Shown here: in pieces, positions 58,875-64,000 of the stretch
Numbering within the stretch: position 1 is the first letter of the stretch
How the letters are laid out: each line of letters opens with the position of its first letter
Assembly (NCBI RefSeq): GCF_001298105.1
Contig: NZ_LGJH01000155.1
Coordinates: 1 to 64,000 of the forward strand
DNA: 64,000 bases
Direction: 5' to 3'
Source of the DNA: Novosphingobium sp. ST904
Lineage (GTDB): Bacteria; Pseudomonadota; Alphaproteobacteria; Sphingomonadales; Sphingomonadaceae
Made by a program: the position numbers and the translations under genes
The notes under the pieces: generated by a model
The model's input: only the letters and a program-made list of their open reading frames with translations
Told to the model about the DNA's origin: nothing
The model's database searches: none

Positions 58875-60338
58875 ATGAAATTGACTGCCCTCTGCGCTGC
58901 TGCCGATGTTCCTCTGGTCGAGGGCGCAGATGCCAACGTGACCGGCTTTGCCATCGATCACCGCAAGGTCGCGCCCGGCACGGTGTTCGGCGCGTTCCGG
59001 GGCGCCAGGTTCAACGGCGAAGACTATATCGCCGCAGCTATCGAAGCCGGCGCCGTCGCGGTCGTGGCGCATCCCGATGCCAGGGTCGAAGGTGCGGTGC
59101 ACTTCGCCGATCCTGAGCCGCGCCGTCTCTTCGCGCGACTTGCCGCGCCGTTCTTCCAGCCCGTGCCGGAGACGCTGGTGGCCGTCACCGGCACCAACGG
59201 CAAGACCTCGACCGTGGAGCTGACCCGTCAGATCTGGCGCATGGCCGGCCAGCGCGCCGCCTCGATCGGCACGCTCGGCGTCACCACCAGCGATGAAACA
59301 GTTTCCACAGGTCTCACCACTCCGGACATCGTGACGTTCCTGGCCAACCTCACCGGTCTTGCCCGCGAGGGTGTTTCCCACGTCGCTTACGAAGCGTCGA
59401 GCCACGGTCTTTCGCAGTTCCGCATCGAGGGACCGCGCGTGGCGGCGGGCGCCTTCACCAACCTCTCGCGCGACCATCTCGACTACCACGCAGACATGGA
59501 CGACTATTTCGCGGCGAAGATGCGCCTGTTCGACGAAGTGGTCGTCGATGGCGGCACCGCCGTGATCTGGGCCGACGATCCGTGGTCCGACAAAGCCATT
59601 GCCCATGCCGAACAGCGCGGGCTCAAGACGTTCACCGTGGGTGCCAAGGGCACCAGCATCCGCCTCTCGGGTCGCAAGCCGGGCGGACTCGGCCAGAAGC
59701 TGGAGCTCGAGCATGAGGGCAAAGCCTACGTGCTCGAGCTCCCGCTGATCGGCGCCTATCAGGCGGCAAATTCGCTTGTCGCGGCGGGGCTGGTGCTGGC
59801 CAGCGGCGGCGATGCGCACACGACGTTCGATGCCCTGAAGCGGCTCGTGACCGTGCGCGGGCGGCTCGAGCGTGCGGCGATTTCCTCGGTAGGCGCGCCA
59901 GTCTATGTCGACTATGCGCATACGCCCGATGCGCTGGAAGCGGCGATCGCGGCGCTCCGTCCCCATGTGGAAGGACGCCTGATCGTGGTATTCGGCGCGG
60001 GCGGCGACCGCGATCAGGGCAAGCGGCCGGAAATGGGCCGGGTGGCCAGCGAGGGTGCGGACGTGGCGATCGTCACTGACGACAACCCGCGCGGGGAAGA
60101 CCCGGCGGCAATTCGCGCCATGATTCTCGCCGGAATGAGCGGCGGCGCGCGAGAAATCGGCGATCGGCGAGAGGCGATCGGTGCGGCCATCGCCGAAGCC
60201 GGGCGGGGGGACATCGTCCTCATCGCCGGCAAGGGGCACGAACAGGGGCAGATCATCGGCAGCGGCGATGCAGTGCGCGTCCTGCCATTCGACGACGTCA
60301 CCGTGGCCAGGGAAATGTCTGGTCCGCAGGGAAGGTAG
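58875..60338 (+). CDS. murE: UDP-MurNAc-L-Ala-D-Glu:meso-DAP ligase
   Basis: Mur ligase that adds the third amino acid to the peptidoglycan stem. The 487 residues have the N-terminal UDP-binding domain, the P-loop VAVTGTNGKTSTVELTRQIW, the carbamylated-Lys region EASSHGLSQFRIEGPR, VNLSRDHLDYHADM-type block (TNLSRDHLDYHAD) and YVDYAHTPDALEAAIAALRPH. TDDNPRGEDP has the DNPR motif that specifies meso-diaminopimelate. It lies 10 bases after ftsI and seven before murF. Confidence 0.97.
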   Translation: MKLTALCAAADVPLVEGADANVTGFAIDHRKVAPGTVFGAFRGARFNGEDYIAAAIEAGAVAVVAHPDARVEGAVHFADPEPRRLFARLAAPFFQPVPETLVAVTGTNGKTSTVELTRQIWRMAGQRAASIGTLGVTTSDETVSTGLTTPDIVTFLANLTGLAREGVSHVAYEASSHGLSQFRIEGPRVAAGAFTNLSRDHLDYHADMDDYFAAKMRLFDEVVVDGGTAVIWADDPWSDKAIAHAEQRGLKTFTVGAKGTSIRLSGRKPGGLGQKLELEHEGKAYVLELPLIGAYQAANSLVAAGLVLASGGDAHTTFDALKRLVTVRGRLERAAISSVGAPVYVDYAHTPDALEAAIAALRPHVEGRLIVVFGAGGDRDQGKRPEMGRVASEGADVAIVTDDNPRGEDPAAIRAMILAGMSGGAREIGDRREAIGAAIAEAGRGDIVLIAGKGHEQGQIIGSGDAVRVLPFDDVTVAREMSGPQGR

Positions 60339-60344
60339 TAGGCG

Positions 60345-61891
60345 ATGAATGCTGTAGCCCGGATCCTCGAGTGGCCCAGCGATGCGGCCGAGGAAAACCC
60401 GCTCTCTCCGTGGCCTCTCGCCCTTTGGGACTCGGCCACGCTGGCGCGGGTTCTGAAGGGTACGGCCAGCGGTGACTTCACCGTTTCCGGCGTCGAGATC
60501 GACAGCCGCGACGTCGAGCCCGGCGACCTGTTCTTCGCGCTCAAGGGCGAGGCCATGGACGGTCATCGCTTCGTCGATGGGGCTTTTGCCAAAGGTGCGG
60601 CTGCAGCCGTGGTCGATCGGCCGGTCGATGGTCCCCACATCCTGGTGGAGGACACGACCGAGGCGCTGGAGCGGCTGGGGGCCGCCGCGCGCATCCGGTC
60701 GCGCGGGCCGATCATCGGCGTGACGGGTTCGGTCGGAAAGACCGGCGTGAAGGAGGCGATCTGGGCTGCGCTCGACCGCGCCAGCCGGGGTGATGCCCAT
60801 CGTTCGGTCAAGAGCTACAACAACCATGTCGGCGTTCCGCTGAGCCTTGCGCGAATGCCCGCGCGTGCGCGTTTCGGCATTTTCGAGATGGGAATGAACC
60901 ACGCCGGCGAAATTGCCGGGCTGACCCGCCAGGTCCGTCCGAACGTCGCGGTCATCACCACCATTGCGCCCGCTCACATCGAGATGTTGGGTTCGATGGA
61001 GGCCATCGCCGACGCCAAGGCGGAAATCTTCGAAGGGCTGGAGAAGGGCGGCGTGGCCGTGATTCCGGCCGACAGTCCCTATTTCAACAGGCTGAAGGAA
61101 GCCGCGCTCGAAGCGGGCGCGCAAGTGGTCTCCTTCGGCAAGGCGCGAGACGCCGACGTACGGTTGCTGGATGCGGTTCCGGCGATCGGCGGCGGCTCGC
61201 TGGTGACGATCGACATGGGGGACCGGCGGGTTTGCTACACCGTCGCCTCGCCCGGTGAACATCATGTGATCAATTCGCTCGCGGTGATGGCCGCGGTGCG
61301 CGGGGTCAGGGGAGACCTCGGTGCCGCAGGCGTGGCGCTCGCCGAAATGGGCGGGTTGCCTGGGCGCGCGCCCGGCTTCAGATCGACGTTCCGGGTGGGG
61401 AGCCCGGCGCCGAAGCCAATGCTGACGGGCGCCGCGCCGCTTCCGCAAAGGCCTTGCTGATCGACGAGAGCTACAACGCCAATCCCGCCTCCATGCGCGC
61501 GACGCTGGATCAGCTTGGTCGCACGCCGGCCCACCGCCGTATTGCCGTGCTCGGCGCGATGAAGGAGCTGGGCAGCCACGGCCCTGACTATCACGCCGCG
61601 CTTGCCGGCCCGATCCGCGAAGCGGGTGTCGATTACGCCGTGCTGGTGGGCGAGGAGATGGCCCCACTCGCAAAAGCCCTTGAAGCGGGGGAGAATTCCG
61701 GGGAACTGGGGAAATCCGGGGCGCTTCCGCTTGGCAAGGACGTGCCCTTCGCGCATTGCCTGACTGTGCGGGAAGCTGTCGACGCTCTGCGCGAATTCGG
61801 TCTCGAACGGGATGACGTCATCCTGGTCAAGGGCTCGAACTCGGTGGGCCTGGCTTCCCTGGTGACCGCGCTCGACAAACAGGAAGGGTAG
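60345..61891 (+). CDS. murF: UDP-MurNAc-tripeptide:D-Ala-D-Ala ligase (frameshift in this sequence)
   Basis: Mur ligase adding D-Ala-D-Ala, essential for peptidoglycan. It has [23 protein letters not shown], the P-loop [38 protein letters not shown] and [23 protein letters not shown] is missing near 61373-61380 (GGGCGCGGCGCC expected). The frame then continues [20 protein letters not shown] and on to [14 protein letters not shown]. Repair gives 515 residues. A Gly/Ser-rich insert ([18 protein letters not shown]) encoded by a GGGA-tract sequence at 61689-61722 lengthens the C-terminal domain. As the gene is essential, the frameshift is almost certainly a sequence error. Confidence 0.94.
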
Positions 61892-61908
61892 GGGGGCTCC
61901 CCCGCAAG

Positions 61909-62979
61909 ATGCTGTATCTCATCGCAGAATGGTTCCATTTCGAGGGACTGTCCAACCTCTTCCGATACCAGTCGTTCCGGTCGGGCGCGGCGCTGATGAC
62001 GGCGCTGGGCATCGGGCTGCTGATCGGCCCGCGCTTCATCAACATGCTGCGCGTACGTCAGGGCAAGGGGCAACCGATCCGCGAGGACGGCCCGCAAAGC
62101 CACCTTGCCAAGCGCGGCACCCCCACGATGGGCGGGCTCATGATCCTCACTGCGCTGGTCAGCGCGATGATCCTGTTCATGGACGTGAAGAACCCGTTCG
62201 TCTGGGCCTGTGTCGCCGTCACGGTGGGCTTCGGCATCATCGGATTCCTCGACGATTACGACAAGGTGGCCAAGCGCAGCACGGCGGGCCTGTCGAGCAA
62301 GCTGCGGCTGGCGCTCGAATTCGTGGTTGCGGGGATTGCCTCGTACATCATCGTCAGCCAGCTCAATACGAACCTCTACGTGCCGTTCCTTTCGGGGCGC
62401 TATATCCCGCTCGGGCCGTTCTATTACGTCTTTGCGGCCGTGGTGATCGTGGGTGCCGGCAATGCGGTGAACCTGACCGACGGTCTCGACGGTCTTGCCA
62501 CGATGCCGGTGGTGATCGCGGCCGGCACTTTCGCGATCATCTGCTACCTTGCCGGCCGCGTGGACTATGCCAACTACCTTGGCATCCCGCACGTGCCGCG
62601 CGCAGGCGAGCTGGCGGTATTCTGCGCCGGCATCATCGGGGCCTGCCTCGCCTTCCTGTGGTTCAACGCGCCGCCTGCAGCCGTTTTCATGGGCGACACT
62701 GGCAGCCTTGCACTGGGCGGCGCACTGGGCGCCATCGCCGTTGCCGCGCACCACGAGATCGTTCTGGCCATCGTCGGCGGCCTGTTCGTGCTGGAGGCTG
62801 TTTCGGTCATAATCCAGGTCTTCTGGTTCAAGCGGACCGGTCGCCGCGTGTTCCGCATGGCGCCGATCCACCACCACTTCGAGCAGAAGGGCTGGAAGGA
62901 ATCCACCGTTGTCATCCGCTTCTGGATCATTTCGATCGTCCTTGCGGTGATCGGCCTTTCGACGCTCAAGCTACGATGA
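61909..62979 (+). CDS. mraY: Phospho-MurNAc-pentapeptide translocase MraY
   Basis: Ten-helix membrane enzyme that makes lipid I by joining phospho-MurNAc-pentapeptide to undecaprenyl phosphate. The 356 residues contain the family blocks [39 protein letters not shown] with the catalytic Asp residues, [40 protein letters not shown] and [18 protein letters not shown]. It follows murF by 17 bases and precedes murD by ten. Confidence 0.97.
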   Translation: MLYLIAEWFHFEGLSNLFRYQSFRSGAALMTALGIGLLIGPRFINMLRVRQGKGQPIREDGPQSHLAKRGTPTMGGLMILTALVSAMILFMDVKNPFVWACVAVTVGFGIIGFLDDYDKVAKRSTAGLSSKLRLALEFVVAGIASYIIVSQLNTNLYVPFLSGRYIPLGPFYYVFAAVVIVGAGNAVNLTDGLDGLATMPVVIAAGTFAIICYLAGRVDYANYLGIPHVPRAGELAVFCAGIIGACLAFLWFNAPPAAVFMGDTGSLALGGALGAIAVAAHHEIVLAIVGGLFVLEAVSVIIQVFWFKRTGRRVFRMAPIHHHFEQKGWKESTVVIRFWIISIVLAVIGLSTLKLR

Positions 62980-62989
62980 GGCGCCCGAC

Positions 62990-64000
62990 GTGATCGTCTC
63001 CCCCGCCTTTGCCGGAAAACGCTATGCGGTCCTAGGGCTCGCGCGCTCGGGCCTCACCGCGGTCGAGACGCTGCTGGCGAGCGGCGCTCACGTCATGGCC
63101 TGGGATTCGCGCGAGGAACCGCGCCAGGCGCTCTGCGCACGCAGCCAGGACGAGAGCGTAGAAGTGGCCGATCCGGTCACGGCTGATCTTACCGGCTATG
63201 ACGGCGTCATCGTCTCGCCCGGCGTTCCGCTGAACAAGCATCCGATCGCCGAGGTCGCGCGCCGTCAGGACGTGCCGGTAATCGGCGATATAGAGCTTTT
63301 CGCACTGGCGCGCACGATCGCGCCCGGCGAGGGCGGTTTGCCCGCGCACCGCGTGGTGGGCATCACCGGCACCAACGGCAAGTCCACCACGACCTCGCTG
63401 GTCCACCACCTTCTCGAAAGCGCCGGAGTGCCCGCGCGCGTCGGCGGCAACATCGGCGTGCCGGTGCTTGGCGAAGTTCCGCTGCCCGAGGGCGGCGTCT
63501 ATGTGCTGGAACTGTCGAGCTACCAGATCGACCTCACCCGCAGCCTCGATTGCGACGTGGCGGCGCTGCTCAACATCACGCCCGACCATCTCGATCGCTA
63601 CGATGGTTTCGAGGCTTATGCGGCCTCGAAGGCCCGCCTGTTCGAGATGCAGGATGCCGCCCGTCCGGCCATCTTCGGCACGGGCGACCGCGAGACTTCC
63701 GATATTGCCGAGGCAGAGGAGGCGCGCCGCGCGGCCGGCCTCGTGCGCCGGGTCGACGGGCAGGGTCTCGTCGCGCTGCAAAAGGACTGGCCTTCGCTGC
63801 AAGGTCCGCACAACCTTCAGAACGCGGCCGTAGCGGTCGCCATCGTAGAGGCGCTGGGCATTCCCGCCGAGCAGTGGGAACCGGCGCTGCGCACGTTCAG
63901 CGGATTGCCGCACCGCATGGAGCGCGTGGCCGAGGCGAACGGCGTCCTTTACATCAATGACAGCAAGGCTACCAACCCGGCCTCGACCGCGCCTGCGCTT
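62990..64000 (+). CDS. murD: UDP-MurNAc-L-Ala:D-Glu ligase, cut by the window end
   Basis: Mur ligase that adds D-glutamate. The frame opens at a GTG ten bases after mraY and stays open for 337 codons to the end of the window. It has KRYAVLGLARSGLTAVETLL, the UDP-binding domain, VIVSPGVPLNKHP, the P-loop VVGITGTNGKSTTTSLVHHL, GGNIGVPVLGEVPLPEGG, ELSSYQIDLTRSL, LNITPDHLDRYDGF and, near the edge, GLPHRMERVAEANGVLYINDSKATNPAS. The last 110 or so residues lie outside. No frameshift is seen in this part. Confidence 0.95.
   Translation, partial: MIVSPAFAGKRYAVLGLARSGLTAVETLLASGAHVMAWDSREEPRQALCARSQDESVEVADPVTADLTGYDGVIVSPGVPLNKHPIAEVARRQDVPVIGDIELFALARTIAPGEGGLPAHRVVGITGTNGKSTTTSLVHHLLESAGVPARVGGNIGVPVLGEVPLPEGGVYVLELSSYQIDLTRSLDCDVAALLNITPDHLDRYDGFEAYAASKARLFEMQDAARPAIFGTGDRETSDIAEAEEARRAAGLVRRVDGQGLVALQKDWPSLQGPHNLQNAAVAVAIVEALGIPAEQWEPALRTFSGLPHRMERVAEANGVLYINDSKATNPASTAPAL

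Noticed and set aside
57017..58954. A 645-codon minus-strand frame opposite ftsI
   Set aside because: FtsI on the plus strand has all three penicillin-binding motifs. The opposite frame is a shadow.
58827..61673. A 948-codon open frame on the minus strand opposite murE-murF
   Set aside because: It is the mirror of the codon pattern of two certain Mur ligase genes in GC-rich DNA. The protein is His/Arg-rich with no domain.

Overview
The window is about 66% GC and looks like the chromosome of a sphingomonad alphaproteobacterium (Novosphingobium/Sphingobium-like). This is inferred from the UPF0262 protein, the cysteine-free L36, the long TonB-dependent receptor, the Anbu operon and the dcw cluster layout. 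No species can be named from sequence alone.

Layout. 0-2 kb: an initiator tRNA, a small lipoprotein, and decayed IS66 and IS3 fragments. 2-17 kb: housekeeping and catabolic genes: ftsH, a HisKA_2 sensor kinase, a hydantoinase/oxoprolinase pair (hyuB-hyuA) beside an aminotransferase and an NCS1 permease, an SDR-like protein, dnaB, a UPF0262 gene, a GH25 lysozyme-like gene, cytidine deaminase and an RBBP9-like hydrolase. 17-21 kb: an M14 carboxypeptidase, two related envelope proteins, L36 and a HAD phosphatase. 21-25.3 kb: a four-gene operon of circularly permuted ATP-grasp, alpha-E protein, transglutaminase and the Anbu proteasome-like peptidase, followed by a 207-bp MITE.

25.5-45.6 kb is a pectin/galacturonate utilisation locus. 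It holds a TonB receptor, a Tat-exported GH43 and esterase, uxaC, a UxuB/UxaB-family reductase, a pectate lyase, a cupin, a type-B carboxylesterase, kdgK, kduD, kduI, a LacI regulator, uxaA, a hydratase-family gene and an ExuT-like transporter. The same 14-bp operator (TGACACCGGTTWCC type) lies before every transcription unit, so the local LacI protein probably controls the whole locus. Polymer is cut and imported by the receptor and enzymes, uronates enter through ExuT, and UxaC, the reductase, UxaA, KduI/KduD and KdgK take them towards KDG-6-phosphate. No KDPG aldolase is present in the window.

45.6-54.7 kb is mixed: a protein behind a Fur-like box, an AhpD-like protein, a sulfotransferase, ccmB-ccmA, a pterin dehydratase, an acyltransferase, AlkA, a ferredoxin, a cysteine synthase and two membrane/envelope genes. 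55-64 kb is the division and cell wall (dcw) cluster mraZ-rsmH-ftsL-ftsI-murE-murF-mraY-murD, with murD cut by the window end.

Caution for users: at least fifteen otherwise intact genes, including murF and rsmH, carry a one- or two-base frameshift, mostly in GC runs. This pattern points to base-calling indels in the assembly rather than pseudogenes. I give such genes as single CDS spans and mark the break.
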